From: Gnetum montanum
Lineage: Eukaryota > Streptophyta > Gnetopsida > Gnetales > Gnetaceae
Assembly (NCBI GenBank): GCA_015680685.1
Contig: MNCI01005887.1
Span: 732,577-796,576, forward strand
Reading direction: 5' to 3'
DNA length: 64,000 nucleotides
Shown: positions 23,590 through 35,900 of the stretch, piece after piece
How positions within the stretch are numbered: the first letter of the stretch is position 1
How the letters are laid out: each line of letters opens with the position of its first letter
Made by a program: the position numbers and the translations under genes
The notes under the pieces: generated by a model
Told to the model about the DNA's origin: nothing
The model's database searches: none
The model's input: only the letters and a program-made list of their open reading frames with translations

Positions 23590-25075
23590 AATATTATAGT
23601 TTTTTGGATGCAATGGGCAGTCATGTCAGATAATTTGCCTTAGGCATAAATCCCAAGTGTCTTCCTGGTTTTGTTTCACAATCCATCTACAATGTGCCTA
23701 AGCCTAAGTTGCTCCTGTTGTGGGAATTTGTGGCTTGGGCATTTTTGTAGTAGTGAGTAGTATCTACCCAATACCGCATCAAGGGTCTCATGAGTCCCTT
23801 GCTTCCATACTTGGACTACTTTCTTAAGTTAGACACCCATGAGTAGGTTTGGTACTTGTCATTGAAGATCTCTAGCATGGTACTTCATCTTTTGATTGAT
23901 TTAGGTTCAAGTAATTGGTATCAGCTCTCTACCTCTTTCACAAGTATTCTCGAGAATAACTTTAACTTCTACAAGTCACTTTCAATGTTCTGCAGGGCGC
24001 AAGCATTGTGGAAAGCTTGAAGCTAGTGTTGTGGATCAGCATTATAACCACTTTCGAATCTTGGCATGTTGTTCATATCGAGCCATTTGAAACAACTATC
24101 CCTCACCTACATGGATGGAATGTATACAACTTCCTGTATGTTAATCATGCTACAAGTTGCCATTAGGGGCTCATCATCTCGATCAGGTTTGTGCACTCGG
24201 TTGTAGTAGTGCCCTCTTCTGTGCTCATCCATTTCATGATTTCTATGATCCTTATGTTTGTGCTATTCATACTCTTCATCTTCTGAATTATAATGTCTTG
24301 TGTGACAGTCATGATGATCATGAGTTCTCCTCTCTTCCTTGTCATGATTTCTATACCTTTGCCTCCTATCAGAGTCTTTTGATGATCGTGAGGATGTAGA
24401 TGAGGCAATAGGAGAATAGTGTTGGCTTGTCCTCCTATGATGACTCTAAAATTCTTCTCTGTGAGATATAGCAGGAACTCTTAGCCTTGAGTCCTACTTG
24501 TATCTTTAGTCTTTTTCCTCCCACCTGAGTGTCTATGCTAATTCAGAGTGTGATTTATTCTTGACAGGTTCCTCCAATTGAATGATAGGTGTTTGTGACT
24601 AGAACTCAAGATTTTGGTGGAGTTGTTCAACAATGAATGCATCTCCATCAAGCTCCTCCAAGATAACAGTAGGGTTGACTATCTTTCCTTTATCCTTTTT
24701 ATGTATGGTTTTCATGGCATTGTCTTTCCTTAACTACTCTTCAGTGGGTTCATATGATTGGGTCATGTGTTTAGTTTCATGATATCCTCCAAGTGCTTCA
24801 CTTAGTTTCATCCCCTTGAGAGAGATTTGGAGCATGATGGGTTCTCAACACTTTGGTGGTAGAATAATGTTCCCTTGAAGATCTCTTTACCTAAGTTACT
24901 TGTCTTAATAAAAGATGAATGTAAAATTGGGGTACTAATGATCATGATGAGTATATGAGATCCTTGTCTACATTGGCATACTCTAGTCCTCTTCTTCGTC
25001 GATTTTGTCATTACTTCTTTATGGTTCCTTGGCAAGTGATGTTGTATTCTTATTTGAAGCCATGTTATGATTTAA
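23590..25075 (-). pseudogene. Athila/Tat-like gag remnant of element F
   Basis: On the - strand the region around 23990-24110 reads LDMNNMPRFESGYNADPQH followed by LQAFHNACALQNIE, the same gag core as in E3 (39130-39250) and X (54770-54880). It continues through 'WSTMLEIFNDKYQTYS' to about 23595, where it is cut at the LINE. The N-terminal half (24160-25035) is rich in His, Arg and Asp. The pol genes are absent. The gag protein would form the particle that packages element RNA; stops make this copy dead. Confidence 0.75.
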
Positions 25076-25172
25076 GATGTTTGTTTTGAGTATGCTTAGT
25101 TAGAGTTATGAATTTTAACTTTGTCTTTCAACTACAATGAGCTTTATGTAGTCAATTACTCAGCATACATTG

Positions 25173-25191
25173 ACAAGTCCCCGTCAACCAA
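25173..25191 (-). promoter_or_regulatory. Primer-binding site of F, damaged
   Basis: Reverse reading gives tggttgacggggacttg next to the LTR end; compared with the E3 site it has lost about four bases. It is a tRNA-Asp type site with the usual one-base gap to the LTR. Confidence 0.5.
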
Positions 25192-25755
25192 TGATGAGCA
25201 GTGGAGTAATCCAACACCCAACCATATAAGTCATAGGTGTTCACGTGCGACCAAATCATAATCCATGGATAAGGTAATGTGATTATGTTAGTAATTGATT
25301 AAATTTTGCGATCTTTATCTTCCCACATGAGGTAGTGAAATCTAGGTATATGGTCTAACTCATGTGAGGTATATGATAACTAATGTTGCATATGCCATCT
25401 TACTCCTAATAAACATGGTGAATATAAAGGTGAATTCTAAACTAAGTAAAATGAATAATGAATCTAGTCTAGCCTAATGTGAGGAGTATCCATTTCTAAT
25501 CTTCCATACACATGGTTGGATTTGTGTAACTACCATTGGAATACCAAGTGTATCGCTACTAGGTGTACCAAGCAATAGCACTATTGGGTTACCAAGCAGC
25601 TACACTTAAGTGCTGGAGATTATTCATACTCATTTTTCTTAATATGAGAATGTAAAATTAAAGTGCATGGAAAAGTAAACATTAACTAGGAAATTGTAAA
25701 AAAATTATTCTAAGTGTAAATAGTAAATCTAGGAGAATGCTACAATAGTGTAAAC
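25192..25755 (-). repeat. LTR of F, lacking U3 and the start of R
   Basis: In reverse orientation the LTR ends at TGATGAG (25192) beside the primer site and gag of F. On the right it stops after gctacaatagtg, about 150 bases short of the position equivalent to the TATA-proximal R start in the full LTR at 25824-26626. It therefore covers U5 and most of R only, which is the extent of a minus-strand strong-stop-like product. The tRNA sequence follows directly. Confidence 0.75.
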
Positions 25756-25756
25756 A

Positions 25757-25822
25757 ATATAGTGGTGAGTATTCCTGCCTATCTCGTGGGAAACCTAGGT
25801 TCAATCCTTAGCAATAGCACCA
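25757..25822 (+). pseudogene. Reverse-transcribed tRNA-Asp primer fossil
   Basis: The 66 bases match plant tRNA-Asp from the D arm to the 3' end: D-arm tagtggtgagta, anticodon stem-loop cctgcctatctcgtggg (anticodon position GTC now ATC, 25781-25783), T-loop ggttcaatcc (25798-25807) and an encoded CCA (25820-25822). Nuclear tRNA genes do not encode CCA, so the source was a mature tRNA. CCA is followed by one A and then the LTR end, the same spacing as the primer site in E3 and X. Only the first few bases of the acceptor stem differ. It sits between two LTRs and is not expected to be expressed. Confidence 0.85.
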
Positions 25823-25823
25823 A

Positions 25824-26626
25824 TGATAAGCGGTGGAGTAATCCAACATCCAACCATACAAGTCACATGTGTTCACGTGGGACCAGGTCATAATCCATGG
25901 ACAAGGCAATGTGATTATGCTAGTAATTAGTTAAAGTTCATGATCGTTATCTTCCCACGTGAGCTAGTGAAAGCTAGGTGTATGGTTTAACTCACTGTGA
26001 GGTATATGATAACTAATGTTGCGTAGGAAATCTTACTCCTAGTAAACATGATAAATATAAAGGTGAATTCTAAACTAAGTAAATTGAATAACGAATCTAG
26101 TCTTGCCTAGTGTGATAAATATTCATTCCTAATCTTCCTTACATACCTTGGGCTTCATGTAACTACCACTAAGATACCAAGTGTATCGCTACTAGGCATA
26201 CCAAGCAATAGCACTACTGCGCTACCAAGTAGCTACACTTAAGTTCTTGAGATTAGTTGTGCTCATTTTGCTTAATATGAGCATGTAAAAGTAAAGTGCA
26301 TGGAAAAGTAAACATTAATTAGGAAACCATAAGAAAATTATTCTAAGTGTAAACAATAAATCTAGGAGAATGCTTTTCCAATCACACTTGTGCCCAAGTA
26401 TAAAATGCTTGAATAAAGATGTCGTTCACTGGTTCACATTGCACTGCGGGCATTCACACTTCTAATTGCTAAGTCTAAATTCACGAAAACAAACTAAAAG
26501 AGTTTTGGTAAGGGTGGATGAAATTGTTGTCTAGATTGTGTGCCTAAGTGTTGTATTTATAGGCAGGCACGTGTCTCACGATATTAGATACCTGATATCG
26601 GAGTTGTCAGAAAATGCATGATATCA
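25824..26626 (-). repeat. Complete LTR joined to the tRNA fossil
   Basis: Reverse LTR from TGATAAG (25824) to ATATCA (26626), 803 bases. A reverse TATA box (gtatttatagg) is at about 26554-26564 and GATATC-type motifs lie at 26590-26626. On its right is a polypurine tract (reverse, taccccc), so the internal 3' region of its element lies to the right. Confidence 0.8.
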
Positions 26627-26784
26627 TACCCCCACGGTTGATTGAAAGCTCATCCTCAACTTAAAACAAAATGAGGATAGAGTTCCTTACAAAATTTGAA
26701 GGTAGATTTACATGACTGACTAACTATATACATGACTCTTGAATCTCACAGTGGTGTTTTACAAAAATTGACACAAGCCATGAT
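26627..26784 (-). other. 3' internal end of the tRNA-bearing copy
   Basis: Polypurine tract (26627-26633, reverse) followed by the untranslated region after ORF3, similar to 58610-58740 in element N. It ends near 26784, where + strand sequence of E2 begins. Confidence 0.6.
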
Positions 26785-26910
26785 GTGACAATAAGCTCAT
26801 CCTTGTCAATATCCAACAAGTCAAACTCTATCATGAATATTCCAAGAAGCCTACCCAACCTACTCAATAGTCTTCTACTTGTTCTCTCTTCCGTATAACA
26901 AATCTTAATT

Positions 26911-29040
26911 ATAGTCATGGGGGTGTAAATCTAGAACCATAGGTACTTCACTAAACTTTTTGTTTTCTTTTCATTTTTCCACATTCTTTTAACATTTTTT
27001 CATTCTTTTATACTTTGTCATTTCTTAAACTTTTGATATTCTTTCACATTTTTAAATTCTTCAATGCTTTTTCATTCTTTGACATTTTTCACTCTTTCAT
27101 CCTTTTCCAGTTTTTACTATCTAATTTCATATTTTGTTTTCATGTCCTTGTAAATAGTTTTGATCATTAATGAAACACATTAAGAATAGGGCAAGATGTA
27201 GCCCAATAAAGTAAAGATTTCTTTATGTTATCAAGTCATAAGGGACTGATTCTTTGAATAGTCAAACCACAACATTCATCCATTCATTTCGATAATAAGA
27301 GGTTCTTACCATGGCCAGAGTTATATTCTTCTCATTATACAACTAAGAATAAACTTGTGATAATTATGCTTGGACTGAAAAGTGAAGAACCAAGTGGGAA
27401 TGTAAAGGGTGTGACATCAAGGGGATTTGTGAACTCTCTTGGATTACTTTTGTTAATTCTATCATGTTGCTTAGGTTGTATCATATCCTTGTAGATCTAA
27501 TGAAAAATGAGAGTAAGAGTAAAATAAGTGCTGCCTTACCATGTCATTGGAAAGATATTTTACCCATGCCTAAAAGTAGTGCTATGATAAGGTTGATATA
27601 CATAAAAATAAAACTCATGCATAGAATAAATTTTTGGGGGTCCCACTAGAAAGACATGTTAACCATGCCTGAAGGTAGGTAGCCTCTCAAAAATTGAAAG
27701 AAAAATAAAGTAGGCCATGAATAAATTTCTTCCTTGGACAATATGCCAAGTGACCTTACTCCTAGCAAGTCTTATAGTTGTAATTCCAAGAGATAAGATT
27801 ATGCGATGTCACTAAAATGTGGTTTGGACTTGCTTTAAATTTTGGAAGGAAAGGCTAATGGTTACTTTAACCACTAATAAAACACAAGAATTCATTATGC
27901 TTATGGTAAGATACCTCACATCCCAATTTCTGCAATCCCTTCTAAATCCATTTCATCTCACTATATTAATAATCATAACTTGTGGTTTTGTGTAACATAG
28001 AGTCATTTTTCTTAATTTGGTGGTACTAACATGTGTGTTTTGCTAAACAAGTATGTATTACATTCAACTCCTTAAGTGCTTAAGGACACTTTTAGGCATG
28101 GTTACACAAGGGCATTAAGGGCCAAAGCCTACTTTTGGGAAGATCCACTTGTATAGCTGTTGTATCTTATCTTGTTTAGCAATTCCACATTATCTTGAAC
28201 CTTCCAAGACTAATAAATATTAATCAAAACTTCCCTTTATATTACATAACTCCGTTCTATATCAAAGGACTCATTGCCCTTCTCATCTATCTTATCAACA
28301 CTTCATGAACTTTCGAAGCTCAAGATTCCTTCTTTAGACACTATCTATGCCAGAGTTTTGAAGGAATATGCATCATCCATTGCCCAAAACCCTCTAAATA
28401 TGCTTTAGACCTTCCAGACATTCAAAAGGATTCATTTTCCATCCTTAGAACTAATTGAAAAATGTGAATTTTTGGACTCCTTGATATTGAAGCAGCCCTA
28501 ATATCAGATCTTTGATATCAAATTCTTAATATTGAATCCAACAAAAACTATAAATAGGTGGGGACTTAGCTAAATTTTTTCATTTTCACATTTGAAGCCT
28601 AGGAAGATTTTTTGATTTTTCTTTGATGATACGAGCTCTAACATTTTAGCTTCCTAATGCCATAACTTGCACATTATCGCTACAATTTTTGTGATTTTTA
28701 AATCTATTTGATCTCAAAGTGCTCATCTTAGTCGTGGGAGNACTTTTTTGAAATTACTAATGCCCAGAAGGTATTACAAGGGTAAGTTTAAAGGAAAATA
28801 ACAAAAAATTTTAAAGAAAAACACTCATATTAAGGCCAAAATAAATTAAATAACACTTCTAATCAACCATACTAATTATCTTAGGCCATATAAATGCATT
28901 AAGGGATTACTTTTGAAAATTTCCTAACTTTGCAATCATAATAAACTAGGAACCTAATGTAACTAAGGTTATGAGTAAGGTATAGAACCGTGAGAATTTG
29001 TGCAAACCCTTGGTAACTCCAAATCCTTGCTTGGTTGTAG
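26911..29040 (+). other. E2 spacer between pol and ORF3
   Basis: Non-coding. It begins with a polypurine-like gtcatggggg (26916-26925), then a long T-rich stretch of short cattctttt-like units (26940-27130). GATAT-type motifs (28480-28545) precede TATAAATA at 28559-28566, followed by a leader, and a second purine motif gtcgtgggag lies at 28731-28740. The segment before ORF3 ends ttggttgtag, a good splice acceptor. The inverted equivalent in M is 33566-35880. Confidence 0.65.
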
Positions 29041-31782
29041 ACGGTCCCAAAGAGAGAAGCACAAGATGGACCCTCACAACTTGCAAGTAAAACACCAAGA
29101 GGCTAAGGTAGAGGTCGAACAAGAGAACAAGACCTAAAACATGAGCAACAGGAAACCCAATCATATAGCTTCATTAGGAAACTCCTACTATTGGATAGTC
29201 AACCCAAGGAGAGGCCATGGAACCAAAAGTACAAGGACAATGCCTCACGTTATCACAAGACTGCCTCCAAGCTATTCAAGAAAAGGTAGTCTTGACAATA
29301 GTAATTATGAAAATGATCTTTGGCTTATTCATAGAATTTGTTTTAGAATAGATAAAGATGCACTTACAAGCATCATCACTATGGCCCACACTTTTAAATA
29401 GCAGCAAATGGTATGTAGGAAAGACTTATCAATTCTAGCATAATAAAGAAGAAGACACTATAGTCAACATCAAAGGAGTCTCCATTTCATATTCAGTCAA
29501 GGCATAAGCTAAAACTCTAAACATACCTAATGAAGGAAAAAAAGTAGTACACCTATCCACCAAATTAGACGTTGAAACCAAGAAACTATGATTAAAATGA
29601 ACATATGGCAAAGAAGATTAGGGATACAATGAGTTAACTCTGGAGGAAAGAATTTATTTCAAAATTGGCACATATCACTTATTCTCAACAAAAGGATTAA
29701 ACAAATTATCCACCTATGTAGCTAGAGGAAGTGTAGTCCTGATGAAAAAATACAACACCAATCTTGCACAACTCTACTTTATAGAGATCCAGAGGCGATT
29801 TGAATAAAGGAAGGTAAGGAAGCTAATACTTCCATTTCCTTGCCTTATTAGGAAGCTATGTAAACATGTTGGAATCCTGGGGTACACCAATGACATTTCC
29901 AAGAAGGCCTAGAATGCCTCATATGCTGAATTAGTCAAGCCAACATTGCCTAGGAAAGACTAGGGTGATGAACAAACCAACACTAGGGAAACCACACAAA
30001 CTACTAAATAACAATAACAAGTGGAACCTAATGGCTAGTAGCAAGAGTAAGAACAACAATAGTAAGTTCCACCACCACCACCACCGTAGGACTATAGGCC
30101 ATCAATGAGTCATCTGCAATAGATTGTAGAGACTATCAGCTAGGGAACAAGTGAAGAGGCTAATCTTTATAGAGTTATCGATAGTACCATTTAGCCCACA
30201 ATTTCTGTAGATCCTAGGCATGGAAAGATATTATTATAGTCAGGAGGAGAGGCTTAATGGTTATAACAGATCTCTAGGAACACTACATTGTTCCAAGTGG
30301 TTCTAGAAATTGGAGAAGGAGCACAATTGTGATCATGTAGCACCAATATGCAAAGGGAGGAGTAGAAGTGATTGCAAATTACATTAAAGAATCCTTTAAT
30401 GTACCTATTACGTTGGATCTAGAGATGCTCAAATGTTACTTGGAACCTTAATGACTCCTGTAGACCATGAAGATGTGCTAGATCAACTACTATAGATTGG
30501 ATAGGTGATGACAACACTTTTCCACATTCTAAGAGATGTCACTGTAGTGTAGTCAGAGCTAATAGCAACCAAAGGTAAATTGATCATGACCAAGACCAGG
30601 GTGGAGCATGTAGGAGCTAAAATTTGTAGATTACAAGAAGAGCTCATAGCCCTGAGAGCTGAACATAGAGATCCCACAAATTCATTACATTTGAATAGTT
30701 AGAGCAATTCAAAATAGAACATATGAATCACCTAATTAAGTAGAACAAGAAAATGGAGAATGAGAGGAAGAAAGCGGTGTGGATTGCCTTGGTAGCTAAA
30801 GCCCAAACATATGCATATGCTAAGGCACTCACCGTAGCACAAGAAGAGAATAAGCAACTCGGTGTAGATAATATGTGGTTGACCACTATGGAGAAATAGG
30901 AAAACATCCTGGAGGAAAGCATCCACCAATTAAGAGAACAACTAGTGAGAGTTAACCAGGATATGAGCCACCTCGCACAAGAATATAGAACCCTCTTAAT
31001 GGAGGAGATATGTGCTATTGGCCAAAAATCAGATATTGAAATAAGCATGTGGCAGAATGAGGCAAAGAAACATGAAAGGCTCAAAGAAAACTTTCGTGAC
31101 TAGGTGGGGATGTACAAGAAAATCAATGAAAAGGAGATCTAGATAGAGAAGGCCAAAATCAATTCCATATCAACACAGAATCTAGATTGGCAATCCATCT
31201 TGGACAATTACACCGATGTCCAATAGGCAAAAGTTAAGAACAAAGACTTAAAGATTGAAGACCTAAAAGAATACATGGGGTTAGCTAACCTTCATTATGC
31301 TAAATTGGTCATGTTAATAGTAGGTAGGCCCAAAAATGAACTAGAATAGCAAGTAGCAGCCACATATGCATTGTACAAGAAGGAGTTTGTAGATCGTAAA
31401 GATGCATTAGCAAAACTTTAAAGTGGAAAACTTCAAATTAGAAGTAGTAAAGGCTGGCTACTAGGGGCAGAAAGACATTGCAGTGAACCTAGCCAGAAGA
31501 TTATCATATTACCATGAACTCTAAGAAAAGGCCAATGCTTTTGAGGAAGAGAGAAGATAGTTTGTAGCATGCTATGTTAAAGCCAATCAGATGTATCTAT
31601 AGCTATCGTGTCCATGGGATGTACCAACTTCATCACACATTGCATAACAAGCATGGATAGTACATGACCTAAGAACAAAGAAGGAAAAGCTTTAGGCACT
31701 CCTAAACTGATACAAATTTTAGAAGCCTAATGACAAGGGGAAGCAACTGATGGAAGAGCTGCCACCACCAAGAAGTACATAG
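29041..31782 (+). pseudogene. ORF3 of E2, many stops
   Basis: The start codon is mutated (ACG at 29041); the frame then reads VPKREAQDGPSQLASK, matching MAPKRGAQGGPSNLASK in N. Stop codons recur throughout, mostly TAG and TAA where N has Gln or Trp. Later parts match N: the 'YRPSMSHLQQIVETI' region near 30090-30140, a long predicted coiled coil (about 30700-31560, rich in Glu, Lys, Gln) and the end KGKQLMEELPPP. The encoded family is the third gene of this element lineage, of unknown role. No intact protein is possible here. Confidence 0.75.
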
Positions 31783-31993
31783 GCTACATCAAGCTTCATC
31801 TAGTTTTTGTTTGTTTTTTTTTAAAAAATTGTCATGTCGTGTCTTTTGTCAATTTTTGTAAAACACCATTACAGCATTCAAGAGTCATGTATATAGTTAG
31901 TCAGTCATGTAAATCTACCTCCCAATTTTGTAAGAAACTCTATCCTAATTTTGTTTTAACTCAAGGATGAGCTTTCAGTTAGGCGTGAGGGTA

Positions 31994-32065
31994 TGATAAG
32001 ATGCATTTTTTGATCGCTACAATATTAGGCATTCGCTATCGAAGTTGCGATATTGTGTACAGTCG
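31994..32065 (+). repeat. Start of E2 3' LTR, truncated
   Basis: TGATAAG follows the polypurine tract; the LTR stops after 72 bases at the junction with the reverse LTR of M, so both ends were lost here by deletion. Confidence 0.7.
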
Positions 32066-33042
32066 AATTCATAAATGGGACTGGGTGTGGCATCTAGATT
32101 ATTAAGCATTGATCGCAGGACATTATCTTCCCACTTGGACTAGTGCTAGCTTTGTCACGTATGGTTTAGTCCAAAGTGAGGCATATGATAATTTATGTTG
32201 TTTGGCCTATAATACTCCTAGTTGCGAACATGATGAAAGTTAAGAATAACAATATAAATTTAAGTAATGGTAGTAATGTAAATCTACTCTAGCCTATACC
32301 GATGAGCATTCAGTCCTAGCTTACTGTACATGTCTTGGGCTCATGTAACCATTATTAAGATTACCAAGCGTTATGTTATTAGGCAAACTAAGCAATAACA
32401 CTATTGGAATTACCAAATGATTACACTTAAACACTCAAAACTAGTCGTACTCATTTTGCTTTACTAATGAATAAGTAAAGTAAAATACCTAGAAATGTAA
32501 ATGATTATCTAGAAAGTAGTAAAAACTATTCTAAGTAAAATAGTAAAAACTAAGTGGATGCTACAATGATGAAAAGCAATCTCAAACTTTATTTCTAGAC
32601 ATGAACTATGCCCAAGTATACTTCACTCAAATAAATTTTCTATACCACTGCTTAACACCACATTGCAGGCATTCACTCTATCGCTAAAACTATGAAAATA
32701 AACTAAAAGAGCCTACCTAAGGATGGAATGAAAGTTATTCAAATCATACCCCCAAGTGCTATATTTATAGGTAGGCACACATCCCATGATATCGAATATA
32801 CGATGATGAATCATGTGCTACGACATCAAATATGCAATATTGGAGCTACAATATCAAATATGTGATATCATAGTTGATCAAAATTTGACTTTTTCATAAA
32901 CACATGTGACATAGCATCTACGACATCATAGATGTGACATAGCAACCAGTTGAGATACACCAACAAGGATGCTACAATGCATATGTAATGTAGCATCTAT
33001 GACTTAGCATCTATGATATCTTAGCCAACTGCTGATTCATCA
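32066..33042 (-). repeat. 3' LTR of element M (outer end lost)
   Basis: Reverse LTR matching 52008-52831 and 61870-62082 base for base over long stretches. It ends ATTCATCA at 33042 beside a polypurine tract (33043-33050, reverse). About 60 bases including TGATGAG are missing on the left. The U3 part (32780-33040) is filled with variants of catctatgacatcatag. Confidence 0.85.
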
Positions 33043-33199
33043 TACCCCCATGGTTGACTAAAAACTCATCCTTGAGTTAACAAGATAGGACCGAGCTTTC
33101 TTTACAAAATTGAAAAGGTACGAGATTATTGACTAAATCTAACTACTGACTGACTCTAAGTGTTGTAGTTGTGTGTACAAAAAATGACATAGTTACATG

Positions 33200-33565
33200 A
33201 CAATAGAAAAAAAAATTTAAGGTGGCTTGATGTAGTTTGTATTTCAAGCAATGGTGGCTCTTCCATCGGCTTCTTCTCTTTGTTGTCAGGCTTTTGGTAT
33301 TGATATCTATTCAGGAGTGCCTAAAGTTCTTCCTCTTCTATCCTTGTCTTTTTTTCCATTTGCTCCCTCTACTGAGTATGGCACAAAGACTCCCTTAGTT
33401 TTAACTATTACATCAACTTGTTTATTTCACTAGAATTGGTACATTTCTCCTAAATACCATTCTCTATTGTTGGTTAGTGTAGGCCATAAAGGAGACGTTT
33501 GAAGTTGCATCTTTACAACTTCTATGATATGAAGGTCCTCCTTCCGGTGGTCTCTTTGGGGCCAT
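33200..33565 (-). pseudogene. ORF3 of M with large internal deletion
   Basis: The N-terminal start (MAPKRP, reverse ATG at 33563-33565, directly after a tgtag acceptor) and the C-terminal end (MEEPP) are both present. They are fused near 33340-33355: compared with N, about 2.1 kb including the conserved domain and the coiled coil is gone. It cannot code for the protein. Confidence 0.75.
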
Positions 33566-35880
33566 CTACAAGGATTTAAAATTATTAGCATGTTCCTATC
33601 AATTCTTAGTACATTTTTACCTTACTCATACCCTTGGTTAGATCAAGTTCCTATCATATTATGATTGCAAAGTTAGAAAAATTTGTTAAAAAGGAACCCC
33701 TTAGGTGTTATATCTTTTAGTTACTTATGACCTTCTATCATTTTCCTTTCTTATTATGGCCTAAAATAGTTAATATGGTCCATTATGAGTATTATTTGAA
33801 TCTTTCTGGCCTTACTTTGATTTATTAATTTTAAGATTCTTATTATCTCTTTGTACTTATCCTTTATAATATCTTCCAAGTGTTACAAGTTTTTGGCTCA
33901 AATTTTCAAATTTTCATTCACTTATATCATGCAATGCACCCTTGCACAACTAAGTTGAACACTCTAGGATTAGCAAGATTTAAGAATTTTGGAAATCAGA
34001 GCTATGAGGACGAAGTTATGGCCTTTGGAAGCTAGTGTGCAAGAGTTTTAAAAAGAACTACAAAAACTCTCTTGTTGCAAAATGAGGAAGTGAAAAATTT
34101 CACTAACTCCCATGCATATATATACTATTTTTATATGCATGACATCGTAGATCATACATCATAGGTGACTACGAAAATGTAGCTACAATGTTACTGTTAA
34201 AAAATTCAAATTTTCATTGATTTTTCTTGGAAAAAATGAGTTAGATGGAATGTTTGGAAGATGTAAAGATTGTCTAGAGAATCATGAACCATGAGTGATG
34301 CACAATTTTTGAAAATTTGACATTCAAAGTTCCTAAAGAAGGAATCTCGGGTAATGAAAGTTTATAGTATGGATAAGAAATAGATAATGAATTTCTAATG
34401 TACAAATAGATTATTAAATGATATGGGAAGTTTATTAGATGTTTTGGAAGCCACAAGATGATGTGGAATTACTTTGCAAGTATGAAATACAAGAGTTATA
34501 CAAGTTGGTCCTCCCCAACGTAAGCTCCAACCCTTAGTGCCCTTATATAACCATGTCTAAAAGTGTCCTTAGGCACTCAAGGAGTTGAATGTAAGACATA
34601 CTTATTTAGCAAAACACACATGTTAGTATCACCATATTGGAAAAATAATGATATATTATAGAAAACCACAATTTATGATTAAATATACAATGATGTAAGA
34701 TGGACTATAAAAGGGATTATGGAAATTGAGACATGAGGTGTCTTACCATAGGCATAATGAATTATTGTATTTTATTAGTGGTTAAAGTAATCATTAGCCT
34801 CTCTATTCAACAATTCAAACCAAGTCTAGACCACATTCCAGTGACATCATAGCTTTTCATCACTTGAAGTTACAATTGTAAGACTATCACTATTGTAAGG
34901 AGTATCATCACTTGGCATATTTCCCAAGGAAGGAGTTTATTCATTGCATGTTTTTTATTTTATTTTTTGATTCTTGAGAAATCACCTACCTTTAGGCATG
35001 GGTAACATGTCTTTCTAGTGGGACCCCCAGAAATTTATTTTGTGCATGAGCTTTATTTTTAATTGTGTCAACCTTGCTAGAGGACTACCTTCAAGCATGG
35101 GTAACATGTCTTTCTAGTGACATGGTAAGGCAAAACTTACTATACTCTTACTCCCATTTTTCATTAGATCTACAAGGCTATAATACTTCCTTAGCAACAA
35201 GATAGAACTCACAACAGTAAGCTAAGAGAATCCACAAATCCCCTCGATGTTACACCCTATGCATTCCCACTTGCTTCTTCATCCTTTTGTCTAGGCATAA
35301 TGATCACATATTTATTCTTAGTTTTATTATGAAAAGATTATCATTATGGCCATGGTAAAAACCTCTTATTATTGGAATGGATGGATGGATGTTCAAGTCT
35401 CACTATATAGATCATTAGTCCCTTATGATTGATAATATAGAGAAATCTTCACCTTATTGGGACTACATCTTACCTTATTTGATGTGTTTTATTGGAAAAG
35501 TGACAGAAATATGTACAAGTAAGAATATTAGCAAAGTATAGAAAAAATTGTAAAAGATATCAAGAATTGCAAAGCTAGTAAGAATGAAATATTATCAAAG
35601 AATTAGAAAATATCAAAGAATATCAAAATTTTAAGAAATGAAAAATTTTAATAGAATGAGAAGATATTAAAGAATGTGAAAAAATATTAAGAAAATAAAA
35701 AGGTATAATAAAAAATTATAAACCACAAAAAAGTAGAAAAAAAAAGTTGAAAAGCAATTATTAATTCCTAGGTTAAGATAAGGCCTCTCCCCACAACTGA
35801 ATGCATGGGTGAGTGTTCGAAAAATGCATCCTAGATTCCATGGATCATACACTTTGGGTTGCTAACCATTCTTAGTGGTT
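33566..35880 (-). other. M spacer between pol and ORF3
   Basis: Reverse counterpart of the E2 spacer: shared words include the block around 34510-34620 (ccttaggcactcaaggagtt) and 34985-35035. A TATA-like tatatata (34115-34124) is preceded, reading reverse, by catcgtagat-like motifs (34135-34200). A polypurine-like tgtggggagagg lies at 35784-35796. Confidence 0.65.
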
Positions 35881-35900
35881 TAGTTTTTCTAGTTATTATC

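Larger units (their letters stand above)
26785..32065 (+). mobile_element. Athila/Tat-like element E2, 3' half
   Basis: The copy starts within the last codons of pol: 26785-26910 reads like ...NIQQVK..., equal to E3 44265-44340. It continues with the spacer, ORF3, the polypurine tract (31983-31993) and the first 72 bases of the 3' LTR. The 5' LTR, gag and most of pol are missing on the left, and on the right the LTR is cut at about 32065 by element M. A single N at 28741 is an assembly ambiguity. Confidence 0.8.

Noticed and set aside
24157-24408. His/Asp-rich frames on both strands
   Set aside because: They are the simple-sequence linker of F gag read in different frames.
25757-25822. A functional tRNA-Asp gene
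   Set aside because: It encodes CCA, has an altered anticodon and a disrupted 5' acceptor strand, and is fused to an LTR; it fits a reverse-transcribed primer better.
25192-26626. Ordinary tandem of two complete LTRs
   Set aside because: The left LTR lacks U3 and the start of R, and a full tRNA sequence separates the two, which simple unequal recombination does not explain.
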